Source: Planctomycetes bacterium UBA1146 (GTDB taxonomy: Bacteria > Planctomycetota > UBA8108 > UBA1146). From it: DNA of 19,961 nt. The notes under the pieces are model-generated. The model did no database searches and had not been told where the DNA came from. It worked only from the letters and a program-made list of their open reading frames with translations. The stretch's first letter is position 1. Every line of letters starts with the position of its first letter. This document shows, one piece after another, positions 1-6,458 of this stretch. The stretch covers positions 52,531-72,491 of the forward strand of contig DCAA01000038.1 in NCBI GenBank assembly GCA_002311345.1, written 5' to 3'. A program made the translations under genes and the position numbers.

Positions 1-14
1 AGATTCGCAGTCCA

Positions 15-1628
15 TCAGGGTTGAGAGATCTGTGTGGTTTTCGACATCCATTTCTCTGCGGCTTTCATCCCGTCGATGGCCGCAGATAGAATTCCTCCGG
101 CGAATCCCGCACCCTCTCCCAGTGGATAAAGACCGCCGTGCCCGTCGCTCTCGAAGGTCTCCGGATCTCGATCGATGCGCACCGGACTGGAAGAGCGAGA
201 TTCGGGAGCGGTGACCAGAGCATCCGCATCGCCGAACTCCGGGAAGCGGCGAACCAGATCTGTGAGACCAACCCGTAACGTTTCGAGAATATCACCGGGA
301 AGAAACTTCTCGAAGGAAGTCGGCTTCATCTTGCGCGGATAACTGCTCCGGGGGAGATCCTTCGAAACCCGGCCCTCGATGAAATCGATCAAGCGCAATG
401 CCGGAGCGGAAAAATCTCCGCCAGCAGCCTCGAAGGCATCTCGCTCGATCTGTTCCTGCAGGGCGATGCCGGCGAGGGGATCTCGTGATGATCCGAAACG
501 ATCCGGTTGAAGGGTGACGACGAAGCCACTGTTGGCCCAGGGACTCTTGCGCTGGTATCTGGAAGCACCGTTGACGCACAGGTATCCCTCCTGTTCCGTC
601 GACGGAAGGATCTCTCCGCCCGGACACATGCAGAAGGAAAACACGTCGTCGCCGGACGCTTTCGACACCAGGCTGTAGTCGGCGGGCGGCAAATCAGGAT
701 GCCCCACCGATTCTCCGTACTGCATCTGATCGATGACGGACTGCGGATGTTCGACCCGAACACCCAGTTGAAAGGGTTTCGGACTCATCGCAACCGTGTG
801 AGAAGCGAGCATCCGATAGACATCCCGGGCACTGTGGCCTGTGGCCAGGAAGACAGCGTCCGCCGACCAGCGTTGTTGCTCTCCAGCCTTTTCGATCAGG
901 ACTCCGGTAATCGAGCACCGATCTGGATTGTCATCGAAGGTGAGATCGACAAGCTTGTGTTCGAAGAAGAACTCCGCACCCTTCTCCTGCAAGGAAACTC
1001 GCATCCGCTTGACGATGCTCGGCAGCAGGTTCGAACCGACATGGGGACGCCCATCGACGAGGATCTCCTCCGGTGCTCCGTGATCGACCAGTTCCTGCAT
1101 CACCTCCGCGACCCTGGGATCCTGGACACGGGTATAGAGTTTTCCATCGGAGTAGGTCCCCGCTCCCCCCTCGCCGTACAGGAGATGACATTCCGGATCG
1201 AACTCTCCCCCCTCGATGAAGCGATGCCAGCGCTTCGATCTCTCCACCACCTCCGGACCTCGTTCCAGGATGCGTGGAGAGATCCCGCCCTGGACCAGAC
1301 GCCAGGCGCAAAAGAGACCCGCCGGACCGGTCCCCACCACAACCGGCCGCGACATTCCTTCTGGACTGGAGATTTCTATCCGTTGAGGATTCCATTCCCG
1401 CGCTCTCCCTGCCTCCAGCAATCTGGTCCGGTCGGCAGGTTTCACCTCGATGAGAACGGCGCAAACCCACCGAGGAGGACGACCTCGACGACAATCGAGA
1501 GAACGTCGGTGAAGAACAACGTTCAGGATCGAACGGGGAGGAATACCAAGACGTCGGCCAACAAAGCGGGGGAGATCCTGCTCGGAGCGGCCGAGAGGGA
1601 GTACGACATCGTGAACGACGAGTGTCAT
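15..1628 (-). CDS. FAD-dependent dehydrogenase, COG2509-type
   Basis: Predicted soluble flavoprotein of 537 residues; the substrate of this family is unknown. The Rossmann FAD-binding motif VVVGTGPAGL lies at residues 96-105, preceded by an N-terminal domain of about 85 residues, as in the COG2509 family of uncharacterised FAD-dependent dehydrogenases. Family-typical blocks follow: YGEGGAGTYSDGKL at 151-164, a central substrate domain, and the C-terminal flavin-contacting stretch GLYPLGEGAGFAGGI near residue 505. The ATG start overlaps the TGA of the upstream cysteine-cluster gene (ATGA), and the ribosome binding site before it is weak, so translation is probably coupled. The gene is complete, with its stop 14 bases from the window edge. 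The family assignment is confident; the physiological role is not known. Confidence 0.9.
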   Translation of the reverse strand: MTLVVHDVVLPLGRSEQDLPRFVGRRLGIPPRSILNVVLHRRSLDCRRGRPPRWVCAVLIEVKPADRTRLLEAGRAREWNPQRIEISSPEGMSRPVVVGTGPAGLFCAWRLVQGGISPRILERGPEVVERSKRWHRFIEGGEFDPECHLLYGEGGAGTYSDGKLYTRVQDPRVAEVMQELVDHGAPEEILVDGRPHVGSNLLPSIVKRMRVSLQEKGAEFFFEHKLVDLTFDDNPDRCSITGVLIEKAGEQQRWSADAVFLATGHSARDVYRMLASHTVAMSPKPFQLGVRVEHPQSVIDQMQYGESVGHPDLPPADYSLVSKASGDDVFSFCMCPGGEILPSTEQEGYLCVNGASRYQRKSPWANSGFVVTLQPDRFGSSRDPLAGIALQEQIERDAFEAAGGDFSAPALRLIDFIEGRVSKDLPRSSYPRKMKPTSFEKFLPGDILETLRVGLTDLVRRFPEFGDADALVTAPESRSSSPVRIDRDPETFESDGHGGLYPLGEGAGFAGGILSAAIDGMKAAEKWMSKTTQISQP

Positions 1629-2269
1629 CGAACCGGACCTGAACCCTGACGTGGATCGTGGGAGCGAGTAGATCGCCGCGACTGATTACGCTTCTGCTCC
1701 TTACGCAGAGTTGAACCGGACTTGCCATTGGCAGGTCCTTCCCGATCCATCATGTAGTGCGCTAACATCAGCGGGATGGCCTTGAACTCCCAGCGACCTG
1801 CAAACAGATCTCCATTGAGTTGATCTCGCCTCTCCAGGGATCGTCGCCCCTCAGCGCTGAAGGAGCCATCGGGCAACTCAGCGAGACACTCGATCGGCTT
1901 TGCAATGCGGTGCACCATGCATTTTCCGTCTTCGAGCAGCGGACAGTCAAAACGCTGAGGCCTGCTGGTATCCCCGATGAAGGAGAGGGATCGGCCAACC
2001 CGCTGGAGGACCTCTCCTTCCTTACCCTTCAGATGTGGTTTCTCTGAGAAGGCCCGGGCGATATCGATCGCTTCCACTTCGCTGATCCTCATCTTGTTCT
2101 CGCCGCGACGACATCGAACAGGGTCCCGCTGGCCATCAGGGCGATATCCCTCAGCGGTGGCATCTTTCTCGAGGAAGAGGGGGCCCCTCGAGCGATCGAG
2201 AGAAATCAGCGTCTCTTCGATCAACTGCGAACGGGATGTAGATCCTCGACTCCCTCTCTTTCTTGGCAT
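1625..2269 (-). CDS. YkgJ-like cysteine-cluster protein with degenerate first cluster
   Basis: Protein of 214 residues resembling the zinc- or iron-chelating YkgJ family. The second half of the family signature is clear: C109-PLLEDGK-C117-MVHRIAKPIE-C128, matching the family pattern Cys, acidic-Gly-x-Cys, then a Pro-x-x-Cys. The first half, normally a dense cluster such as CxxCxxCC, is reduced to a single cysteine, C53 (VRCRRGENKMRIS), although the following helix (ISEVEAIDIARAF) aligns well. A four-cysteine site is therefore possible, but not the usual one. The N-terminal 45 residues and the last 30 are basic and probably disordered. The start is supported by GGAGG at 2276-2280 with 6-base spacing. 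It lies 57 bp after the MFS gene and overlaps the FAD gene by 4 bp, suggesting an operon. Function unknown. Confidence 0.75.
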   Translation of the reverse strand: MPRKRGSRGSTSRSQLIEETLISLDRSRGPLFLEKDATAEGYRPDGQRDPVRCRRGENKMRISEVEAIDIARAFSEKPHLKGKEGEVLQRVGRSLSFIGDTSRPQRFDCPLLEDGKCMVHRIAKPIECLAELPDGSFSAEGRRSLERRDQLNGDLFAGRWEFKAIPLMLAHYMMDREGPANGKSGSTLRKEQKRNQSRRSTRSHDPRQGSGPVR

Positions 2270-2326
2270 CGATATCCTCCCGCTCTCTGGCTGATCTCTC
2301 GGTCCTATCGGTGAGGCGGTATTGTA

Positions 2327-3586
2327 TCACGCCTGCGGCGAAACGACCTCCCGACGGGGAGCCCCCTTACCCAGTGAAAACATGACGACCGAAGCGATGA
2401 TCCAGCAAACCAGGGAGAAGCCGAAAACGTAGCGAGGATCTCCGGTCGTTTCCGCGACAATTCCTCCGATCGGATGTCCGATCAGCCCCCGGACACATAC
2501 CAGCGCGATGTGAACCGCCATGTACTCCCGTCCTTGATTCTCAGGAGCAAAAGAGAGCGGCCCGACATTCCACGCCAGGATGACTCCGGACATGGCGATT
2601 CCGAATACAACCTCTGCCACGATAAAATCGGTCGGCGATGTGGCCAGAGACAGCAGCAGTGCGTAGAGCGCAAGTCCTAAAAAACAACCGGCAGACAACC
2701 AGCCTGGTCCGATCCGATCGAGGGTTCTGCCGAAGTAGGGAGTCAAAAGGATCATCACAAAACTGATGACCCCCTTGGAGCCGAGCAACACCGGCCACGA
2801 GAGATGCAGAAACTGTGCGTCCACGGACCAGATCGGCTTGGCGGTGATCAGAGCCATGAAGCCGATCCCGTACAGGACGAAACCGATCTCGTATCTCAAA
2901 AACTTGCGATCCTTGGCCAGGATACGCCAGAGAGCCTGAGCGCTGTTGATCTTCGGTGTATCCCCGGTGGCCACGTCACGATCACGTAACGGCACCTGTG
3001 CAAAGATATGGCATGCGAGCCATCCGGACAGAGCCGCCACCAGGTAAATCCACGGAAAGGCTTCGTTCTGGTAGTGCAGCCAGATCCCGGCTCCGAGGGT
3101 GCAGACACCAGACGACAGCGAACCCCACCTCTGGGCCAGACCGAACAGGCTGCCGCGCTGTTCGTCGGTGTAATTGCTACGAAGGACACCATTCCAGGCC
3201 GAGGTGATGGGGACCGTTGCCAGCGATGAGATCGTCACCAGTACCAGAAAGAACCAGGGAACGAGCTGCTGGCCCTGCTCGGTGCGCGCCCACTCACCGA
3301 TCCCGGGCACGAGCAACAGGCCGACCAGCGCCAGCGGCAATCGACCGAGCGTTGCTGCTCTTCGCAACAGTCGACGCGGACCGGTACGAGAGATCCAACC
3401 ACCGAAAAACAGCACTGAACCCATCGACACCGCCGGAGCCATGACGATCAGGGTCAGAAGCAACGTATCGACGCCGAGCGCCTTGCGCGCGATCTCGCCG
3501 GTCGACCACATCAGGCCGCCGAATATTCCCTCGAAGAGGATGGCCCGGACGTGAAAGCGGTAGGTCTGCTTCTCGAGATCAAACAC
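2327..3586 (-). CDS. Major facilitator superfamily transporter
   Basis: Inner-membrane protein of 419 residues with about twelve predicted hydrophobic helices in two halves, typical of the major facilitator superfamily. The first half carries a loop GWISRTGPRRLLRRAATLGR and the second TPYFGRTLDRIGPGW; both resemble the MFS loop between helices 2 and 3 (GxxxDRxGRR type), at matching places in the two repeats. The substrate cannot be read from the sequence. The start is GTG, supported by AAGGA at 3593-3597 with 6-base spacing; a nearby ATG at 3598-3600 is out of frame. It is the first gene of a probable minus-strand operon with the cysteine-cluster and FAD genes, which could hint at transport of a redox-active or metal-linked compound, but that is speculation. 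Confidence 0.85.
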   Translation of the reverse strand: MFDLEKQTYRFHVRAILFEGIFGGLMWSTGEIARKALGVDTLLLTLIVMAPAVSMGSVLFFGGWISRTGPRRLLRRAATLGRLPLALVGLLLVPGIGEWARTEQGQQLVPWFFLVLVTISSLATVPITSAWNGVLRSNYTDEQRGSLFGLAQRWGSLSSGVCTLGAGIWLHYQNEAFPWIYLVAALSGWLACHIFAQVPLRDRDVATGDTPKINSAQALWRILAKDRKFLRYEIGFVLYGIGFMALITAKPIWSVDAQFLHLSWPVLLGSKGVISFVMILLTPYFGRTLDRIGPGWLSAGCFLGLALYALLLSLATSPTDFIVAEVVFGIAMSGVILAWNVGPLSFAPENQGREYMAVHIALVCVRGLIGHPIGGIVAETTGDPRYVFGFSLVCWIIASVVMFSLGKGAPRREVVSPQA

Positions 3587-3879
3587 GGGGGTTCCTTCAT
3601 CGATGCGAGTCGAAAGACCACTGTGGCGAAGTGATGAGACCGGCTGAGCTCACGTGCAGGCTCCGGGCCGACGCCTTCGTTCGGAGGAGATCCTGGGTGA
3701 TCCCAATTGTGCAGCAAGGAGAACACTGCGGCCATCCATTCCACCGAAATGGAACTGCTCCTCACCTCACCTTCGGCAAATCTGCACCCAGATGAAGAAC
3801 TATGTGGATTTCACGCCAGAGGTACCCCACCATCCGGGTCACTTCGACTCAAATTCGACACAGGAACCGGAGGCAATCG
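3587..3879. other. Divergent intergenic region between the MFS and DUF2807 genes
   Basis: These 293 bp separate two divergently transcribed genes and should hold both promoters. I see no convincing -35/-10 pair for either direction. A 6-bp inverted repeat (TCCATT/AATGGA, arms 3735-3740 and 3748-3753, 7-base loop) and a close direct repeat of TTCGAC just upstream of the plus-strand gene are the only structures seen, and neither is strong enough to call an operator. Open frames here are short and lack ribosome binding sites. Confidence 0.4.
3869..3873 (+). promoter_or_regulatory. Ribosome binding site fixing the DUF2807 lipoprotein start
   Basis: GGAGG lies 6 bases before the ATG at 3880. It decides in favour of this start over an in-frame ATG 78 bp upstream, which would put 26 hydrophilic residues before the lipoprotein signal. 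Confidence 0.8.
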
Positions 3880-4530
3880 ATGATCAAACGTCTGTTCGTT
3901 TCTCTCTGCGTTCTCGCACTCATTTCCGGCTGCCAGTTCGTTTCACCCGGTATTCAGGGCTCAGGCATCGAGGTAAGCGAATTACGTTCCGTGGAGCCGT
4001 TCGAGCGCGTGGATCTGGATGGGACCTCAGATGTTCTCATCTCCTTCGGTGAGACCCAGAGTGTCACCGTTACCACCGACGATAATCTTATTCAGCTGGT
4101 CAGGACGGTCGTCGTGGGAAATCAACTTCGCATCAGTACCTCGGGTTCCTACAGCACTTCGCTCGGAATCCAGATCGACATCGTGGTACCGAGCCTGATC
4201 GCCTGCGAGTTGAATGGCACTGGTGACATCGATATCTCCGGATACGCGGGAGAAGAACTCGAACTCAGCACCAATGGTGTCGGCGACATCACCTGCGGCG
4301 GTACGGTGGGAATCGTCCATGCCACCACCGATGGGATCGGTGATATCGAACTCGCCGAGCTGGTAGCCAGGGAAGCCTACGCCATCACCGATGGGATCGG
4401 TGACATCGTGGTCAACGCGACCGAAAAGGTGGATGCCAGGATCAATGGTATCGGAAGCATCACGATCATCGGCGATCCGAAAAATGTTCAGACCGAGGTC
4501 GATGGAATGGGTGATATCATCCGTAACTGA
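3880..4530 (+). CDS. DUF2807-type lipoprotein with GxGDI beta-helix repeats
   Basis: Exported lipoprotein of 216 residues. A signal peptide ends in the lipobox ISGC with the modified cysteine at C18. The family-like opening (IEVSELRSVEPFERVDLDG...VLIS) and the chain of short parallel strands match DUF2807, the putative adhesin-head domain known from secreted proteins of Bacteroidetes and Proteobacteria. Six copies of (N/D)G-x-G-(D/S)-I occur at residues 112, 132, 151, 171, 189 and 208, a period of 18-20 residues, consistent with one turn of a right-handed beta-helix per repeat. There are no catalytic motifs; a structural or adhesive role in the envelope is the likeliest reading. The gene is monocistronic and converges on the S4/ArsC unit. 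Confidence 0.85.
   Translation: MIKRLFVSLCVLALISGCQFVSPGIQGSGIEVSELRSVEPFERVDLDGTSDVLISFGETQSVTVTTDDNLIQLVRTVVVGNQLRISTSGSYSTSLGIQIDIVVPSLIACELNGTGDIDISGYAGEELELSTNGVGDITCGGTVGIVHATTDGIGDIELAELVAREAYAITDGIGDIVVNATEKVDARINGIGSITIIGDPKNVQTEVDGMGDIIRN
4326..4403 (+). repeat. Near-identical 60-bp-spaced repeats inside the DUF2807 gene
   Basis: An identical 18-base segment occurs at 4326-4343 and 4386-4403, exactly 60 bases apart, encoding two consecutive TDGIGD rungs. Each copy contains a perfect 6-bp palindrome ACCGAT/ATCGGT around GGG. Other rungs of the same gene are diverged, so these two are either a recent duplication or under tight constraint. Confidence 0.6.
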
Positions 4531-4552
4531 ACGGAATTCGGGGGAAGTAATG

Positions 4553-4567
4553 GGCTCGATCTGAGCC
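4553..4567. terminator. Possible terminator hairpin between convergent genes
   Basis: GGCTC (4553-4557) pairs with GAGCC (4563-4567) over a 5-base loop, in the 51-bp gap between the convergent DUF2807 and S4 genes. On the plus strand a CTTTT follows only after about ten bases, so it is at best a weak intrinsic terminator. Confidence 0.3.
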
Positions 4568-4581
4568 GCACCGGAGCCTTT

Positions 4582-4797
4582 TCAGGAATCCCCAGCGAGT
4601 GCGACGATGTGTTCCTCGCCGTCGAAAACGACTCGATCACCATTGCGCAAAACACGGCCTCTTCTCATCTCCACCGCTCCGTTGACTTCTACCTCGCCCT
4701 CGCGGATACGGATCTTCGCCTCCCCCCCGGTGCCACAGAGTCCCTTCCACTTGAGAAACTGCGACAGACGGATCGTTGGAGCTTCTTCCCGGTTCAT
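4582..4797 (-). CDS. S4-domain RNA-binding protein, YbcJ-like
   Basis: Small cytoplasmic protein of 71 residues made almost entirely of one S4 RNA-binding fold: IRLSQFLKWKGL, then GGEAKIRIREGEVEVNGAVE, then RRGRVLRNGDRVVFDGEEH. This closely follows the layout of E. coli YbcJ, where the alternating basic residues bind RNA; the actual RNA target is unknown. The chosen ATG overlaps the TGA of the upstream ArsC-GAF gene by 4 bp (ATGA) and has GGAG a few bases before it. A longer in-frame start at 4899 would add 34 residues unrelated to the S4 fold and is rejected. The tight overlap with a redox/arsenate enzyme is unusual and may simply reflect operon packing. Confidence 0.85.
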   Translation of the reverse strand: MNREEAPTIRLSQFLKWKGLCGTGGEAKIRIREGEVEVNGAVEMRRGRVLRNGDRVVFDGEEHIVALAGDS

Positions 4798-5783
4798 CCA
4801 GTTCTCCGTGGCGGACCGCTGGCGCCATATCCCTCGAGCAGGGCATCCATCAGCAGAGCATCGGCCGGGTTCAACTCTTTGCTGCAGTCGAGATCCCATA
4901 CCGCAACCACCTCACCCGATTCATCGAGGATCGGCCTCGCAATTCCGGACTGGGTCCTGAGACCACTCTCTTCGTCACAGAAGATGTAACCCGGCCAACT
5001 CGCCACATCGGAGGCGACCAGGATGCTTCCTTGCTGCACCGCATCGAAGCACATGCCGCTCGGCTGCGAATCCGGTTGCTCCTCGATGGTGTTGCAGACC
5101 GGCGGCCCAGCAGCATGGAGTAGTTCCAGACGGCGCTGGGGTACCACTCCCTTGAGCAGGTAGATGCCGTTCCAGTCCCATCCGAATGCACCCATCGTCT
5201 CGGCAACGATGGTGGGAAACTTGCTCCATACATCATGCTCATCGAGGGCGATACAGCATCGAGAAACCAGTGTTCGATATGCATCTCTCCTCGGCCCAGG
5301 GATATCACCGGGTAACTGATCGATGACCCGATTCAATCGCTGTTCCAGATCGACACAGACGAGATGGTGCTGGATTCGCCTCCGGATGGCATCGCGGGCG
5401 GTGCGATACACCTGCAGTCCCACCTCGGTGACCTCCTCGCCGGAAGCATGTTGGATGGGATCGGGGAAGGGCCAGTAAACCGTGCGCAGCGCACCCGGGA
5501 AAACAGCGCACTCCTGGCGAGCGAATTCGCAGACGATCACGGCAAGATCGAACCGCTCTCCGGCAAAGTCAGCCACCGCCTGGCTGCTCAATCCCTCGAC
5601 CGAGATGCCGTCCTCTTCCAGTACCGCCAGCGCCAGCGGATGAGGAGTACCGGCAGGTTGAGTTCCGGCCGATGCGCAACGCCACAGACCACGGGTCTCC
5701 TCGCGCCAGAGCGCCTCGGCGAGGATGGAACGACAAGAATTGCCGGTGCACAGAATGACGACCGATGGCACAAGGTCTCCCAT
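4794..5783 (-). CDS. Arsenate reductase (LMW-PTP type) fused to fRMsr-like GAF domain
   Basis: Two-domain cytoplasmic protein of 329 residues. Residues 5-140 are a thioredoxin-coupled arsenate reductase of the low-molecular-weight phosphatase fold: P-loop C12-TGNSC-R18-S, and a redox pair C85-EFARQE-C92 with the same six-residue spacing as Cys82/Cys89 of Bacillus ArsC. A linker leads to a GAF domain (about 165-325) resembling free methionine-(R)-sulfoxide reductase: WDWNGIYLL, PPVC230, SGMC245, WPGYIFC269DEES and AVWDLDCS. These three cysteines correspond to Cys84, Cys94 and Cys118 of the E. coli enzyme; the 24-residue gap between the last two is the same, and the first gap is 5 longer. The start at 5783 (MGDLVPSVVILC) is preferred to 5876, which adds 31 unrelated residues and overlaps the divergent gene; its ribosome binding site is weak. 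No arsR or arsenite pump is nearby. Confidence 0.85.
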   Translation of the reverse strand: MGDLVPSVVILCTGNSCRSILAEALWREETRGLWRCASAGTQPAGTPHPLALAVLEEDGISVEGLSSQAVADFAGERFDLAVIVCEFARQECAVFPGALRTVYWPFPDPIQHASGEEVTEVGLQVYRTARDAIRRRIQHHLVCVDLEQRLNRVIDQLPGDIPGPRRDAYRTLVSRCCIALDEHDVWSKFPTIVAETMGAFGWDWNGIYLLKGVVPQRRLELLHAAGPPVCNTIEEQPDSQPSGMCFDAVQQGSILVASDVASWPGYIFCDEESGLRTQSGIARPILDESGEVVAVWDLDCSKELNPADALLMDALLEGYGASGPPRRTG

Positions 5784-5787
5784 CGAT

Positions 5788-5817
5788 TTGACTTCGGATC
5801 CAGGTGTCCAGGATAGC
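5788..5817 (+). promoter_or_regulatory. Candidate sigma70-like promoter for the membrane protein and sulfatase genes
   Basis: TTGACT (5788-5793) matches five of six -35 bases. With an 18-base spacer the -10 would be GATAGC (5812-5817), a poor match. It sits in the 81-bp gap between divergent genes, about 50 bp before the plus-strand ATG. Confidence 0.3.
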
Positions 5818-5864
5818 AAGAGAGCATCAGCAGTGTACCCTGCGTGTGGAGAGAGGAGAGATAA

Positions 5865-6434
5865 ATGGAGATTCAAACCATTGAACTTTCTACACTCTGG
5901 TTGCCAATCCTGCTATCGACGGTCTTCGTCTTTATCGCCAGTTCCATCCTGCACATGGTGATCCAGATTCACAAAAAGGATTTCGTTGCCATGCCGGGGG
6001 AAGAAGCGGTCCGAGAAGCGATGCGCGGCCAGAACATTTCCCCTGGCATGTACGTGTTTCCACACTGCCCTTCGTTCAAGGAGATGGGGACACCGGAACA
6101 GGTGGAGAAAATGAATCGTGGGCCCAACGGATTCCTGACGGTGGTCCCCAACGGTCCGCCTGCGATGGGAAAAGAACTCGTGCTCTGGTTTCTCTACACC
6201 TTGCTACTCAGCATCTTCATCGGCTACCTCACTTCTGTTTCGGTCGATGTCGGTTCCTCCTTCAAGGGAGTATTCCGCGTCGCTGGCACTGCGGCAGTGC
6301 TCGGCTACTGCGTTCCCATCATCAGCGATTCGATCTGGAAGGCCGTCCCCTGGTCGGTGAGTTTCAAGTTCATCTTCGATGGTGCCGTATACAGCCTCGT
6401 CACCGCAACGACCTTCGCCTGGCTGTGGCCGTAG
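5865..6434 (+). CDS. Four-helix membrane protein of unknown function
   Basis: Integral membrane protein of 189 residues that I do not recognise as a named family. Hydrophobic segments lie near residues 11-31, 102-125, 135-155 and 167-189. Between the first and second is a soluble loop of about 70 residues with a proline/glycine-rich sequence (ISPGMYVFPHCPSFKEMG, then GPNGFLTVVPNGPPAMGK). The start has AGAGGAGAG ending 4 bases before the ATG, a good ribosome binding site. The sulfatase gene begins 24 bp after the stop, so the two are probably co-transcribed, although nothing in the protein suggests a sulfatase-related job. Codon use looks like that of the neighbours. The gene is surely real; its function is open. 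Confidence 0.75.
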   Translation: MEIQTIELSTLWLPILLSTVFVFIASSILHMVIQIHKKDFVAMPGEEAVREAMRGQNISPGMYVFPHCPSFKEMGTPEQVEKMNRGPNGFLTVVPNGPPAMGKELVLWFLYTLLLSIFIGYLTSVSVDVGSSFKGVFRVAGTAAVLGYCVPIISDSIWKAVPWSVSFKFIFDGAVYSLVTATTFAWLWP

Positions 6435-6446
6435 GCCTTGTGAAAT

Positions 6447-6452
6447 GAGGAG
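6447..6452 (+). promoter_or_regulatory. Ribosome binding site choosing ATG over GTG for the sulfatase
   Basis: GAGGAG lies 6 bases before the ATG at 6459 and only 3 before the adjacent in-frame GTG at 6456, favouring the ATG. Confidence 0.65.
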
Positions 6453-6458
6453 CTGGTG

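Noticed and set aside
507..1649. A 380-codon plus-strand open frame opposite the FAD dehydrogenase gene
   Set aside because: It is antisense to a clearly recognised flavoprotein, has no domain, and its composition is what codon bias of the opposite strand produces.
931..1728. A 265-codon minus-strand open frame in another frame of the FAD gene
   Set aside because: Arg/Ser/Gly-rich sequence without a fold, overlapping two real genes in a different frame; a GC-rich shadow.
2312..2330. TACAAT on the minus strand as a -10 box for the cysteine-cluster gene
   Set aside because: The -10 match is good, but no acceptable -35 lies 16-18 bases upstream; it overlaps the MFS stop region and operon read-through explains expression.
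3735..3753. A 6-bp inverted repeat with 7-base loop as an operator upstream of the DUF2807 gene
   Set aside because: A/T-containing 6-bp repeats with a loop are common by chance, and no promoter element is next to it.
3802..3879. Upstream in-frame start for the DUF2807 lipoprotein
   Set aside because: It would place 26 polar residues before the lipoprotein signal, whereas the ATG at 3880 has GGAGG at ideal spacing.
5784..5876. Longer N-terminus for the ArsC-GAF fusion
   Set aside because: The extra 31 residues do not belong to the ArsC fold, which begins a few residues before its P-loop, and the extension would overlap the divergent gene's start.
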